Shown: in pieces, positions 1-12,570 of the stretch
How positions within the stretch are numbered: the stretch's first letter is position 1
Layout: each line of letters begins with the position of its first letter
From: Rallus limicola
Lineage: Eukaryota > Chordata > Aves > Gruiformes > Rallidae
NCBI GenBank assembly: GCA_022605955.1
Contig: JAKCOZ010000007.1
Span: forward strand, 16,846,001 to 16,910,000
Direction of reading: 5' to 3'
DNA length: 64,000 bases
Translations under genes and position numbers: made by a program
Notes under the pieces: model-generated
Told to the model about the DNA's origin: nothing
The model's database searches: none
The model's input: only the letters and a program-made list of their open reading frames with translations

Positions 1-2351
1 GCATGGTTCATTTTACTCCCTCCTTTAATGAGCCAAAGGGGTCCAGTTGGAGGCTTTCCAAGACTAAGCTTCCTGCGTTTCTTTACCCTTTCTACAAGCT
101 TAATGAATATGCCACCAAAAAGCTCATTAGATGTAATGTCAGTTCTATTTCTGGTGCTCCCTCTTGGAGAAACCACGTCCTGTGCTGGCAGAGAGATGAA
201 CCCAGTGAGAGCCACAAATAAATACCAACCCCCTCCCATCCCTTCTTTTCTGTCCTTCCCTTTCCAAAGCGCAAACAGGAATGGGGGAAGATTCACAAAA
301 CCCCCTAACTTCTCCTTTCGTTGTTCATTTACCCAAGACTGTCTTCCCTCTCAGTCTCTTGGACTAAAACTGGTAAGCCTGGGCTTTTTGCTCCTGGTTG
401 CTGCCCTAGCTGCTGCTGTGGCAGGGGGGCAGTGGTTGTGGTGTGTGACGGGGAGGTGAGAAGCGCCAGGCTGCATGGAGGAAGTGAAGCCTTTAAAGAG
501 CGATGCAAACCACTGTGCTTCTGGGAAGCAATCAGCCCTGTTTAATGCAGGTGAATCAGAGCTCCATGACTGGTGAATCACTGGAGTATTTGACATGTCA
601 GAGCAGTGGGGAAATGATTCACCGAAGGTTTGATCTCTGGAGAACAGGTTGTTTTTTTCCCCACACCGAGGAAATTTGGAGTTGCTTCAGGGTTTGTTTG
701 GGTCCTGTCCACCCCTTCCAGGGACCAGGCATTCACAGGCAGGATGGGGAGGGCGAAAAAAGAAACTTAAAGATGCACTTAGTTGGTTGGGAACGGTACA
801 CTTATGCAGGCTATCCATGGCTATCACTTATCACAGGTACATGAGTTGTAACTAGTCGCCAGCAAGGGAGAAGCAGCTGAAGGGTTACATTGCAACGCAC
901 TGTATCTCCGCTAGAAAGTTGCAAAATGCATCCTACTTACCTTGTGAGTCCCTTGAACCCTCCCAAAAGGTGTAGGAGAAAAAGTTCTGCTTTTGTGTTT
1001 CACTATCCTACAGATGTATTTTTCAATGTAACGTTATTTTGTCATCTGCGTTACAATCATCTGGCGAGGAGGCCTTCTATTTTGGGAATGAATGTTCTCA
1101 GCTCTAGGAATCATAAAATGTAATATGGCTTTTGATGCAGCAGGAGCACTAACGCCCTCATAAAAAATCCTATTTATGTTTGAATTTGAACAAGGCATTA
1201 CAATGATTTAAAGGGTACAAGTCAGAAGTATGCCAAGATTAGTGGCCTCCTATCGGTCTTAATCTTGTTCCCTTACCATTTTCAAAGATATATTAATAGC
1301 TTCAATTTTTAATTTGAATTTTCCTTCCCTGTAAGGTATCATTAAGTTGAAAGGTGTAAATGAATGACACTGGTAATTTGGTCTGCTTCAGTGTCTGCGC
1401 CTGGTATTGGAGGGTCAGATGTTTCCAAGTGGCTTCCCCATGCAGGTATCAGTTATGGAGTAGATTGTGTCCTGTACCTCACGGGGCATGGAGAAGGTGA
1501 CAGTGGCTGTAAGTCACCTTTAACTTTCTAGGCTTTCATTTTCTAGGCTGTTTCAGGGTCAGAACAGCCCCCTATTACTTTCTTCTCTTCTGCTTTCTTT
1601 AGTGCGTATCTCAGGAGACAGCAACTTGCTGGGAATGGCCCCACGGAGGGAGTGCAGGTGGCAGGACCAGCCCTCAGTTTGCAGAATGAGGCTGCCCATC
1701 ACGAGCACGTGCAGACAGAAGTGTTGCCTGTACTCTGCTTTTGCAGAGTACCTGCTCTAAAAATGATGCTACCTAGATACTAATAACTGTTTCTTTTTAT
1801 ATTTTGCATTATTATTATTTTATTCTAATTAATACTGTGATGCATAAAAGCTTCTTGCACAATTAAAATTATGAAGTAATAATATAGAAGATGGGAATCT
1901 CTAGAGCTAAGGGACAAAGGGAAGCAGCAATTAGTGGAGCTATCTTTAGCTCTTTGGCCCTTTGCAAGGCCAATGGAGAGCTATTTAATATGGGGGTTGG
2001 GAAAGTGCTTTTTAAAAAACAAATGGACTAGGAGAATAGTCATGCACTATGTTCCTTAGTTCTCCGTTGTTCTCCCTAGCATCTATTCTTTTCTAAAATC
2101 GACCTGCAGTTCTTAGTTTTTTAAAGATGAAGCTGTTTATATCCTTTAACCTTGTCTCCTCTGAGGGAGATAGAAATTCTACCAGGAAGCCCCTCAAGAG
2201 ATTAGCTCTACTGATACACTCACCACCATAGCTACCACCTCCTTATTTGTCTAGGAGCATGCTGTGCCTGGCAGCTGGTAAGAAAATAAATAAATAAACC
2301 CCAGGAATCAAATTCCTGAGGAATCTGGTCATTTCAAGGTTCCTCTATACA
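1..2351. other. Non-coding unique sequence, no gene seen
   Basis: Short open frames occur on both strands, but none resembles a known protein or is flanked by convincing splice signals. Around 1770-1890 the sequence is AT-rich, with several TAAT/ATTA cores and little simple repeat, which is compatible with a conserved regulatory element; this is inference only. The rest shows no repeat family I recognise. Confidence 0.6.
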
Positions 2352-2440
2352 TTCACAGGTTTTAAAGGCCAGAAGGGACAATTATATTCTGACCTCTGGT
2401 GCAACATAATCCATTGAATTTCTCCTAGTATTGCCGACAC
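2352..2440 (-). mobile_element. CR1: Old CR1 LINE 3'-end fragment
   Basis: The plus strand reads 'aaggccagaagggac', then 'attctgacctctggtgcaac'. This is the antisense of the ancient CR1 3' terminus ('...ggtcccttctggccttaa'), so the element lies on the minus strand. It is short and diverged. The same subfamily is seen in the same orientation near 33.73 kb and in the opposite orientation near 54.5 kb. There is no coding capacity. Confidence 0.45.
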
Positions 2441-2608
2441 TCAGCCATACGAAATGAGTTTGTGCTCTTTAAAATCCTCTCCTTATCTCTAGTCTCTTCC
2501 CTCAGACAATTCCCTCTTACCCCTCATGCTTTCCTGTTCAGTGCTACATGGCGTGGGTGTTTTCAGGTCTTCTAACAGTAGCAGCCCCAGAGCAGGGTGT
2601 ATTTTATG

Positions 2609-3415
2609 TTAAAGCAGCATGAGCCTGGTTACTTTAACCTGTACTCGCTGCTTCACCACCAAGCATCCACATGGTGTTTCAGCCTGGCTCCCAGACACGA
2701 GGATGGCCTTCACAGATGTACACAAATATGTCCTGTGCGGGTCCCCTCCACAGAGAGGTTTTAGGGCAATGTTTTCTCCCCAGCAGGGAGGAGGGGTGGT
2801 ACCTCTGCCAAATGGCTGGAGAATAGTAGCACCACAGCTGGAGGCTTGCTGGGCTACCCTGGTGTGTCTCAGTACAGCCTTGGAGGAGGAAAGTTTGTGA
2901 CTTTTCCCTTTGTGATGGCTACAGTCCAGGGCTGGCTTGCCTCTCACAGGGACAGTGGCAGCCAGTGGCCCTCCCGACTCATGGATCCACTCTGTGCAGG
3001 GTTGGGAGCACATCAGTGTTGGGAGAACAGGAAACCTCCGGGCATAGGGTGGGCAGAACTGAAACCCTGCAACAGAGAATGGTTTCTGAGCAGTTTGAAA
3101 GTCTGGGAAAGGGACTTGGGCCAAAATCACTGGCTGGGTAGAGCAGGGGCAGGCTGCCCTTGGCCCTGAGTCAGAGCAGCCCTCCTGGTACACCTGGGCG
3201 GAAGTGATGACTGATTCCTGTAAAGGGGCTGAGTAACTTGTTTGTTTAGTCAGAGGATTATTATCACCTCCCCAGGAGGGTGGGTGGTCAAAGCTGGGCA
3301 GCTGCCTGCAGCCTGGCAGCCAGCAGTTAGCAAAAGGAGGCCTGAAGCTCCAGCATGTCTCAGAGGTGGGCAACCAGCTGCGGCTGCTCCCTGCTTGCGC
3401 TCTGGCACTTGCCAC
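2609..3415 (-). other. Longest open frame (268 codons), coding status doubtful
   Basis: This is the longest ATG-initiated frame in the window. The predicted protein is rich in Ser, Pro, Cys, Gln and Trp. I see no signal peptide, membrane segment, repeat or family motif in it. The plus strand of the same DNA also has long open frames (2619-2900 and 2846-3169), so low stop density from higher GC is the simplest explanation. No obvious splice architecture or retrogene poly(A) tail was found. It is probably not a gene, but it is recorded because its length is slightly above what I would expect by chance. Confidence 0.1.
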
Positions 3416-6400
3416 AGCAGCAGTGTTGCATTTACCTCAGTGCAAGCGAGGGCTGTGCCTGACTGCACCCACAAATGTTAAACCAGTTCGTTCCTTTTCA
3501 GTTCTCTTACGATGAATCCCACTTCCACACGGGCTTCACAGGTTTAGATGGAAAGTCTGAACTGAAATTCTCCCTTGAACACTAACAGGGGTCGAACATG
3601 CATTCTGCACACTGAATCAGCAAGAGCGACTCTTTGGTCATGCTTTATGTCTGCCCTAAATTGTGAACTTTTTTGGAAAACTGCATAGCTAGGTGACCAT
3701 CGAGTGAAGATTTGCCCTTCTACCATTCTGAGTGTGTCAGAGATCCTGCAACTTTACATGACATCTTCAAATACATGTTGCCTCTGAGTTGAAGCCTCAC
3801 CTCTTAGACCTGAGTGATCACAGTGCTCTTCCTTCTTCCTTCTTTTTTTTTTATTTGTCTGTTTATTTACTTTCCTATCCATTCAGGGCAGATGTCTAGC
3901 TATTCTAGCTGGGCAGCAAAGCTTGAAGGCTCAGGTCAGGGAGCAAATAAAAAGAACCCCAACTGTATTATTTAAAAATATAAAAAAAAAAAAATCTCAT
4001 GATCTGTTAAGCGTGTCTCCCTGTCTGCCGAGGACCTGGCTGGTGCTTTTGGACTGATTGGTTGGCAGGACTGCCATTTGCAACAGTTTTCCAGCCTTCC
4101 CACAGGAGCAGTGATGTGGTTTATATATTTCAGCCTGCGCTTCAGCCTGCTGCTGTCTTTAAAATGGCTGAAAGTCCTCGGCGTAGGGAGTAGGTGTGCC
4201 GAAAAAATCCCTTCGTGTGGTGCCCTCTTTTCCACAGCTGTGATTCACTTACCATTATAAACAATGCGATAACTTAATTCTGATGAGCTGTTTTAATGTG
4301 CTATAAAATATAAATTTAGGCAGCACGTAAAATAAGCTTTTCCTGCCATATGACAGAAACCACAACTGTCTGGCATGGACACACAAGCCAGAACCTGAAA
4401 GGAAGCAAAGCACAAAGCCAGACATGATCTTTGATCATATGTTGTTTAAAATTAACAGCACAGATCATAACCACACTTAAATAACACATCTGTCTGGGGG
4501 TTAGATTGTAACACACAATATGCTTTTTTAATTCATTATGCATTTGAATCTCTCCCAAGTAACAGGTGGTTTTCTGACAACGCAGCCTGCCAAAAAAGCG
4601 CTTGAGAAAGGGCTGGCTGATGGTTATCCTGGGAGGTGAGGTAGCCTGGGTTCCTGGATAGCAACAAACCCTGGCTCTCTTAACTCTTTTCCTGCTGGGC
4701 CTCCATCAGCTCCTGCTGTAATTAATGCCCTACCTCGGTTACAGCACCTGTACTCGAGCTGTCAGACGGGAAGCTGTGTCCCAAGGCAGGGCAGCAGAGG
4801 TTTGGGGTCTACACCTCAGAGCTGAGGACTTGTGTCACGCAGGCAGTGCTGTGGATGCTGGCCTGGCTGTTGAGTGGGTTCAAAGGGGGAGACTGGCCTG
4901 CCTGAACACATACTTCTTCAGAGGATGTTTCCAAGCTAATGATCTTAGAGAGCCCTTATGGCCACTGGAGAGAAAATGGTACCTTCAGAGCACTATTTGC
5001 CCTGGGCTGTAATTATCTCAAACAGATGAAGCGGCTGTGCCCCCAGAATGCCTGCTTGTCCCCCCAAACTGTGAAGGGGGTGTGACAAGCTTGGATGATG
5101 ATGTTTATATCACAAGCAGGGTTTGGAGAGGTGACACCCACCCGAGCTGCTTGCATGCTGCTTAGGGAGGGCTCCAGCCACCCAGACTACAATGATGTGT
5201 TCATGTCCTCATAGGACATACTCAGGGTATGTCCTAATGTTGCTGGCAGCATGTGGACAAGAGTTTGGGGTCTCCTGGCCCTGCCCACCATGTCAGGCAT
5301 ACCCCAGGCCTCTGGTAGCTGCTGGTCACAGACGCCTTCAAGGTAGAAGGAGGTTGTTGTTCTGCCAGGCTTGGTGTCCCACCAAAGAGACACCAGCACC
5401 CAGTCCAAGAGAGGGAAGTGTAAAACCCAATGCACCTCGCTTTTCCTTGCAAGAGAGGTTGCACAGATGATGCAGCTACAGCATGAGGCAGGGATATGAT
5501 TAACTGTACCTCATTACGCAAGACAGCAACCGCTAAAGCTTATAAAATTAACCACATCTTTTAAAAAACTAGCTGTGATGTCTGGAGTCCAACAGATGTC
5601 CTGCTGCATGGTTCCCCAGGGCCCTGTCGTGGGGTTTCTGGTGCGGAGCCTGCTGGTTCTGCAAGCCCATGGAGAGGAAGAGGAATGTGACATGGCCCCA
5701 CTTCTCCCCTTGCTGCTTTGAATCCCCTCTGGTCAGACTTTAGGAGATCTGTCTGTCTCTCTGTGAGTTCACAGGAGGGAGAAGAGTTCTGGCCTCAGCC
5801 CAGGCAAGTAGTGAGGTGAGCTCAACTCCAGCAGTAATGGATTTGTTTCCCTTCATATGCTCCAATTATAATGGTAATTTGTTTTGACCTGTTCCTTGTA
5901 TAAGCAGCTGCTCTGGGAAACAGGGGAAGGAGAAACATGACTTCCTCCAGTCACTCATAGTAATTCTCATTTTTGATCTCTCTCCCTCTCTCCGGGAGCA
6001 TTTTGATGCTTGTCCCCACATGGCTGAGGGGAATGGCTTCCTTCAGGTGCTTGATACAGGCATGCCTTACTTATCACCAATGCTTGGTTAGACCTTCTCC
6101 AGACTGGCCAGGCCTGGGGACCTGAACAGAAGACATTCAGCCTAGCTGCTTTCCCACATCTCATGACACACTACAGCTCTTGGGATCCTCCTGCGTCACT
6201 TGCCACATGTTGTTTGAGTTGAGATCTGCCCAGAACAGATTTCCAGATCAGTGGTCACCGCTACTGAAGTTAGGTTTGTTAAATCAAACTTATTAAACAC
6301 GTTTTGCAAGGTTACATAGAGTTGGAGCTGTAGTATAATTTGATCCCGACCACACTGTTAGTCACAAGGAGGCTTTCAAAAAAACCCTGGCACTGAGCAG

Positions 6401-6769
6401 ACTCAGAGAGTTGACACGACTGTGTCCTTTCTTTTTTGTGGTGAATTCCTCCTCCTCCTCCTCCTTCTCACACATATGTCACACTGGTGTGTTTTGCCCA
6501 GTACTTGGGTAGAGGTCAGCACAGGGATTACCCAGCACAGCAGATCTAGGGCTCTTAGACTATGCAGTACTGTAAATGGCAGCAATACAAGACCCTGCAG
6601 TCAGGGTGTTTTGGGGCTTTGGTTTGTAAGTTCTGCCTGCTGGGCAAGTGAAGGCTTGCAGATCCTCTGCTGCAGATGGTTATAGACAGGAGAGGGGTAC
6701 AGTCATCGGCACTACCTAACCGCAAAAGTCACTTTTCTTGCTGCTTGCAAATTAGGGGACTTTCTAGGA
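3416..6769. other. Non-coding unique sequence
   Basis: No gene or clear transposon is recognised. The stretch 4440-4560 is AT-rich with scattered TAA/TTAA cores and reads like a candidate conserved non-coding element. A frame of 95 codons at 4725-5012 on the plus strand has no recognisable family. Confidence 0.5.
6447..6466. repeat. (TCC)n trinucleotide microsatellite
   Basis: Six near-perfect TCC units lie after 'gtgaat'. They produce a run of Arg codons (6403-6585) on the minus strand and Leu codons on the plus strand, which should not be read as protein features. Confidence 0.8.
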
Positions 6770-7030
6770 ACGGCACCTGCGCAAAGCGCACACACAGAAA
6801 ACGGCACTACCAAACCGAACTGGTGCGGATTGCCTGGGCAGCTCCCCGGGGCCGTTGCCCTGCACACCCTCCCTGCCCCTCCTCTCCCCTCACCCCCTGG
6901 GCAGGGGAAGGAGGGATTTCCCCCAGGTCTAACGCCTGCAACCGCAGGAGGAAGTTGTTCCCCAGCGCTTGCGGAAGAGATGAACCACCTTGTCTGGGCG
7001 TGAGAAGGCACGTGCGTTAAGAAACCTCAG
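6770..7030. promoter_or_regulatory. GC-rich, CpG-containing patch
   Basis: GC content is clearly above the surroundings, with CpGs scattered through 'gcgcaaagcgcac', 'ggtgcggattg', 'cagcgcttgcgg' and 'gggcgtgagaaggcacgtgcg'. It includes a C-rich run (6867-6897) that would form a G-quadruplex on the minus strand. This could be a weak CpG island or an enhancer. No adjoining exon is recognisable, so the promoter call is tentative. Confidence 0.25.
6867..6897 (-). promoter_or_regulatory. G-quadruplex motif on the minus strand
   Basis: The plus strand carries runs of 3, 3, 4, 4 and 5 C separated by loops of 1-6 bases. The minus strand therefore has five G-runs of three or more with short loops, which meets the canonical G3+N1-7 rule. 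It sits in the GC-rich patch. Confidence 0.6.
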
Positions 7031-8785
7031 TGTGGGGAAAGGAAGAGATGTCCGAGCCATGAACCTGGCTGCAGGGGTACTGGTAAAACAGTGTCCCTTG
7101 TCACCTGGGTCGAAAGCTGAGCATTGCCTTGCACATTTGTGCATGGTGTGTGGCACAAGTGTGGCAAGTTCCCAGCTGCTTTCAGAGAGGCGTGAAGCCC
7201 CCACAGGCCGGGGGCTCCCTGGGGCTGCTGCCGCCCACCAGCCTGGTGCCGTGGCGTGTCGGCAGAGCACAGCTGTCAGCCGACTGTCCAGGGGGACCAG
7301 GCTGCATGTTTACATGAGCGATCATATGGTAACCTCTTCCAGCTCGTGGGCAACTCGCAGAGTTACCTCATCTGCAGTCGAATTACCTCATTGATGTGAA
7401 ATGTAATGAGTGCAAGTCAAGAGCAAGGCAGGCTGCTCTCCGGGGCACAGCTCCCTCGGCAGCAGGCTGTGGAGGAGCGGTCCTCTGCCTGGCCGCTCAG
7501 GAAGTAAACTTGAAATCTGTTAGTTTTGCAATTATCTCAATTCAAGAGGTCCCTCATAAATCGGCTGGGTTGGCTTCACAGCATGAGAGAGCCATGCAGG
7601 GATGTTTGTGTGTGCACCCGTCGGATCCCCGAGTGAGGAGTCGGCTGTTCTGGCCCACAGCCCTGCTCTTTGCAATGCCTGGCTGCCACGCAAAATCCCT
7701 GCAGCAGCACGGGGAGCAGCAACCAGGCTGTTATTCTCCACCATAGGCTAAGAGTAGGAGAGCAGAGCTCTCTGAGTGCTTGGGCTTAAGCATATATTTT
7801 GACCCAGATAGCCCCGCTTCACCTCTTTAAAAACAAACCAACAACCTATACATGTATAAATAAAAAATTGCCTGTGATGCCTAGGAATATATATAATAAA
7901 TTACCGGTGCTATAGGCAGGGGAGTTTATTAGCCCCTGTCAAGCTATTCACAATGTAAAGGACATACTGACCTAGAATGATCTCTTCCTTCCAATCAGCA
8001 TTTAAACTGTAACAGGAGGAGAGCCAGTATTTGCGCATCGGTAAGGTTAACCCTTCGGGCTACCCTTGCAGATATTTACTCTAGGATTTCAGGAACAATC
8101 CCAACCCTGGCAGGCCATATTTTTTCCTAATCAACCCTTTTATTAGTCAAGGAAGCTGTGAGCTGGAGGCTGCCACTTCTGAAAACAAACTTGTTTTAAA
8201 TTCCTTAGAGCACGCATGCACGTATGTGTTTGTGTGTGGATGTATATATTTTTCTTTTCTCTCTGGCTATTTATCATGTCCAGTTGGACACACTGTGTGA
8301 GCACAGCTGCTCTTATCTGGCATGGAGTAGCATATTAAAGGGAAGATTAAGATTACCGTTTCGCTTTATTTCATTTCTCAAAGCTTGGTATACACATGTG
8401 TGTGTGTGAGTGCAGAGTAACAGTTGTAAGCAGTGTTCACATGCGATGTCTCCAGGCACTAGGTAAGGCACATCTGGAGTTCACAGTGTCTTGGAGATAG
8501 TTGCTGGAATCCCAGGAGCACGGGTTGGACTGGGAATGGGGCGCCGGTATCCATGGTGAGGCTCCCTATCTCACAGTGCCAGGTGTGTGTGTGTGTGTGT
8601 GCGCTATTTCTTGGAAAAGCTGTCCTCAGGGGGGAAAGAGAGAAACCAGGAGAGAGGTAATTAGGAGCTACCTTGCACAACTGAGCCAGCTCATCAGGGA
8701 TGGGTTCAGGAAGGATGGTGCTGGGAGCTGGGGAGGTGTAGAGGTTTCACACAGCAAGCGAATGGCCATGCTGGCTCTTTTTTAA
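7031..8785. other. Non-coding unique sequence with (GT)n
   Basis: No gene is recognised. The block at about 7380-7570, with 'gaattacctcattgatgtg', looks like a conserved regulatory element by texture only. TG-rich simple sequence lies at about 8223-8240 and 8397-8410. Confidence 0.5.
8583..8600. repeat. (GT)9 dinucleotide microsatellite
   Basis: Nine perfect GT units followed by GCGC. Confidence 0.9.
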
Positions 8786-9063
8786 TCTTTCTCCTCTCCT
8801 CTCCTCTCCTCTCCTCTCCTCTCCTCTCCTCTCCTCTCCTCTCCTCTCCTCTCCTCTCCTCTCCTCTCCTCTCCTCTCCTCTCCTCTCCTCTCCTCTCCT
8901 CTCCTCTCCTCTCCTCTCCTCTCCTCTCCTCTCCTCTCCTCCTTTTCCCCTTCCCCTTCTCCCTTCCCCTTTTCCCCTTCTCCCTTCCCTTTCCTCCCCT
9001 TCCCTTTCCCTTCCCTTCCTTTTCCCTCCCCTCCCCCTCCCCCCCCTCCCCTTTCCCCTTCCC
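8786..9063. repeat. 278-base pure polypyrimidine tract
   Basis: From 8786 to 9063 the plus strand has no purine. The first part is the perfect (CTCCT)30 array; the rest is degenerate TTCCCC/CCCTTC-type sequence, as expected from decay or slippage of a related array. Further pyrimidine-rich sequence continues to about 9140 with rare A. Long frames on the minus strand (8706-9164 and overlaps), with repeated Arg-Gly-Glu-Glu-type residues, are artefacts of this tract. Confidence 0.95.
8791..8940. repeat. (CTCCT)30 pentanucleotide microsatellite, perfect
   Basis: Thirty uninterrupted copies of the 5-base unit occupy 150 bases (AGGAG on the minus strand). The lack of interruptions suggests recent expansion. 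The length in an assembly may be approximate. Confidence 0.98.
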
Positions 9064-9140
9064 ATTCCCCTTCCCCTTTCCCTTTCCTTTTTCCATTCTT
9101 TTTTCTCCCCACCCACCCAAGCCTTTCTCTCTCTCTCTGT

Positions 9141-10610
9141 ACTAGCATGAAGGGAAAGAGGCATAAGGGTAGAAAGCAGAGCTTCTGAAATAATTCCAGA
9201 AGGCTCTGTTTGACAGCATCAGTGCTAGTTGTTCTCTATCTTGAAACAAGATCCATATTCGGATCAATAGAGATTTGTGTGGGGGGAAGTGTTCCCTTTT
9301 ATTTCTTTGTCAACTCAATGTGGCAGAGCTGCTGAAAAACACATGCTCTGAAAGCTGCTAGCATCAGAGTAGTTATTAAAACAAACCCTTTCTGCCTGTG
9401 CTGTGCACACTTCATCTATTTCTGTACACAGACCTAGAGCGTGGCTGCACACAGACCTACGCTGTTCCAGCCCCACATGTGGAAGAACACAACTGTTTTG
9501 CCTGGGGAGGTTTAGAGGCTCCTGAATCCTGCCTCAGCTTCCCAGCACCCCACAACCCAATGGCAGCATGGTGCTGCCTTAAGCTCCCAGCAAAAATTGG
9601 GTGAATATGGCTCATAATCCAAGCTTAAGTGGATTTATGGGGTGAAGAGGCAATCCTCCTTCTGTGCTCTGTGCTTCACAGTGCTGCTTGGAATGAAAAT
9701 TGATGCATGATTGTTTCAAACCTTCCCTCTGCTCCAAGCCCTGCATCATACTGGGAAACAGTATGTCGAGCACTGGTCCTTGTGAAGCACTAGGCACTAT
9801 ATAACATCAAAATCTGATACAGGATCAGACTGGGAAAGGCTTATCTTAACTAAACTTTAAGTAATGGACATTTAAGTAATGTTAACCAGTGGCTTTCTCT
9901 TTGAATTTTGCTGCTGCCTTTCAGGGAGGTTACAGCTCCATGGGTTGGGGTGGACACGAGGCTTCTTTCTGAAAACACAGTTTTGAACTCGAGGAATTGT
10001 GAAAGGAACCTGCAATTCTCTCATGAAGGTGAAATTAGAGAGAGAAAGATATGACTCATTGGTGGGGCAAATTGAGCCTGCCAACTGGGCTTCATTCAGC
10101 TGAAAAATATGCCCCCGTGGCTGCAGAGAAGCCAACCAGAACTAACCAGAGGGGTGCAAATCTTCCAGTCAAACTGCAAATTGGGAACAACAAAGCAAAT
10201 CATTCAGGTAGAAGGCATGCAAAATGCAATTGGTTCTCTTGCGCTTTACCTTGAATGGATTAAATCTGGCACTCAGCGCGCGAACCCACAAGCGCTTGAA
10301 CGGTAGTAAGCTGGCATAAGGCTGGCTATAATTAGAAGTGATATCTGCTCAGAATTAAAGTGCCAAATGTGCCTTCAGGTGTATTCATTCTCCATCTTGC
10401 TTTTTAGTCCAGGCCTGACACATTTGGGATTCTTGCCACAGGAACTGTACCAAATGACTCACTCACAGTGGTAGCCGTGTGCTGAAGACTGCGTCCTACA
10501 GAATCAGTGGGCCTGGAGTTCAACATGATAGGCAAAACCTCAGGAGACTGACATATGGTCACTTGGCTCAAATAAGGTCCTTCAAACTTGAAAATTTGTC
10601 TAAAATTTTG
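9141..10610. other. Non-coding unique sequence
   Basis: No gene, RNA or transposon is recognised. Small overlapping frames on both strands at 9872-10306 have no family resemblance. Confidence 0.5.
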
Positions 10611-10789
<179 letters not shown>

Positions 10790-12119
10790 ACCATTTCAAC
10801 AGCTGTGGCTTTTCTTGACCAGTCCCTACCTCTCATTCTTCAATGTCATTTAATCTTGGTGTGCTTGGACTGTCCCCATTCTCAAATTCCTCTTACTACC
10901 AGGAGGCACCACAATCTCTCTGTTTTCACTTGACTCCCCAACAGCATCTGAGGTTTTATAGCCCCTCTGAAGACTCAGCTGTAAAGACTGGAATGCTCTG
11001 TGCTAATTTTCCTCTGGTTGTTCTCTTTGTCTCTAGTGTAATAAGGGACAGATCTGCAAAACCACTTAGGAGCTGCAGAATTGAACTCTGCAGAGCCTAG
11101 CTACTAGGTCTTCTGGTGGAGTCTGCAGCCCAATGGCCACAGCTAGGCAGCCATCAACAGGAGGAGATGGACGGGTGTTTGGGTTCTCCGGCTGCAGAAG
11201 GAAATGGAAGGAAGCTCAACACCCCCTCCCTCATGGAGAGGCTTATTTTTCTTTTCCACAAAAACCCATGGGTGTGGGGCTGGTTGTACCTCAACATAGT
11301 AGGAAGTGTTTGGTGCTGTGTGCACCCAGACAGGGGATTTAAAATTTTTTCCTGTGCCACCAACAGAATCCATCCAAGCAGATGTTTGCTCAGTCTGCCC
11401 TTCAAGTTGGCCAACCTGATTTTACCAGATTAGACAAAATAAGATGGTAAATTCCAGCATTTTCTAAGCCTAGGCATCTTTTAACACCTGTTGGTCTTTT
11501 ATAAACCATTTTATGGTTTCTGTAGCATCTTGTGCTGTCATGCTTGGCATGTTGGGAACAGAAAGGAAGACCTACTCTTCACACAATTCCCCTCAGATCA
11601 GATTGATAATATGTATTGAATGATGTTACTTGAATCGATGCAAATTGATTGAGGGCCTCAGAGCATCTTCAAGATAACAGGAGAAGAGATACCAATTTCC
11701 TGAAGGGATTTTCATGGCCATTTTTCCAGTGCTGCACAACTTCAGCCCAAAACAAAAAACTTGCAGGTCTTTTGAGAGGATGACACACGTTGGCTTGAAA
11801 TTGAGAGCCTCTGTCAGACAGGTAACGATGTTCCCTGAGTACTGTTATCCCTCTTACTTCTTTTAACTCCTGTAACTGCTAATAAATTACATTGACCATC
11901 GAGGAGTCAGCAGGGAGTCTTAAAAAAAGCCCAAACTTAGTTGTCTTAATGGGGAAGTGGGGAGGGGAGAGAAGAAGGGAGGGATTTTTAATGGAGAAAA
12001 CAAATAAACACCAAGACATGGAGCCATTTATTTTGCAGCCTGATTGTATGCGAAGCCAGAGAACCCAATGAGCCAAGCTGCCCTCACTACATTTCCGTCC
12101 ATCTCCTCCATCCTGCTCA
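10790..12119. other. Non-coding unique sequence
   Basis: Frames of 60-105 codons overlap on both strands (10843-11433). They show no recognisable domain, splice pattern or repeat family. Confidence 0.5.
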
Positions 12120-12570
12120 TAGTCAGAAGCAGCTCACATAGCTGTCTTTGTGATAAAGCTTACAAGCAAATTGGACAGGGTGTCAGGCTGGCTATGAAAT
12201 ATGACAAATTAACAGCCGAGGCTGCTACTGCCCTGGTTACAGACACTTCATTTAGAAGTTATCATGTTACTGGATGCTTTCTGTAATTTGTGATGATACT
12301 GATTGTGATGAATTGCAAGATTCAGGTAAAAATTTCATCCCATTCCTGAAGCTGAATATTAAGGGAGGAAACGGTTGTCAATACTGTGCCACTTAACTCC
12401 AGGCCCCAAATGAGAAAAGATCTCACAATAACAATAAAATTCTCAGTCACTGAGCAATGTAATTAAATTAAGCTAATTACATTACAATTAGCAAATCTTT
12501 AATTTATTTTTAATGCACTGATTAAACATTATGTGGTAACCATAAAGCTTTCTGAGCTGTAATCCTGTTG
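12120..12570. promoter_or_regulatory. Candidate conserved non-coding element
   Basis: The stretch is unique, moderately AT-rich and free of simple repeats. It is dense in TAAT/ATTA/CAATTA cores of homeodomain type, especially 12456-12530, and includes a perfect inverted repeat at 12456-12483. Its texture resembles developmental enhancers in vertebrate gene deserts. Conservation cannot be judged from one sequence, so this is inference. Confidence 0.3.
12456..12483. repeat. Perfect 10-base inverted repeat with homeodomain cores
   Basis: The arms aatgtaatta (12456-12465) and taattacatt (12474-12483) are exact reverse complements separated by 8 bases. Each arm contains a TAATTA core. It could be a paired homeodomain site or a chance AT-rich palindrome. 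Confidence 0.7.

Noticed and set aside
8706..9164. Long minus-strand frames with charged Arg/Gly/Glu repeats
   Set aside because: They are direct translations of the (CTCCT)n/polypyrimidine microsatellite; every frame is open because the repeat contains no stop.
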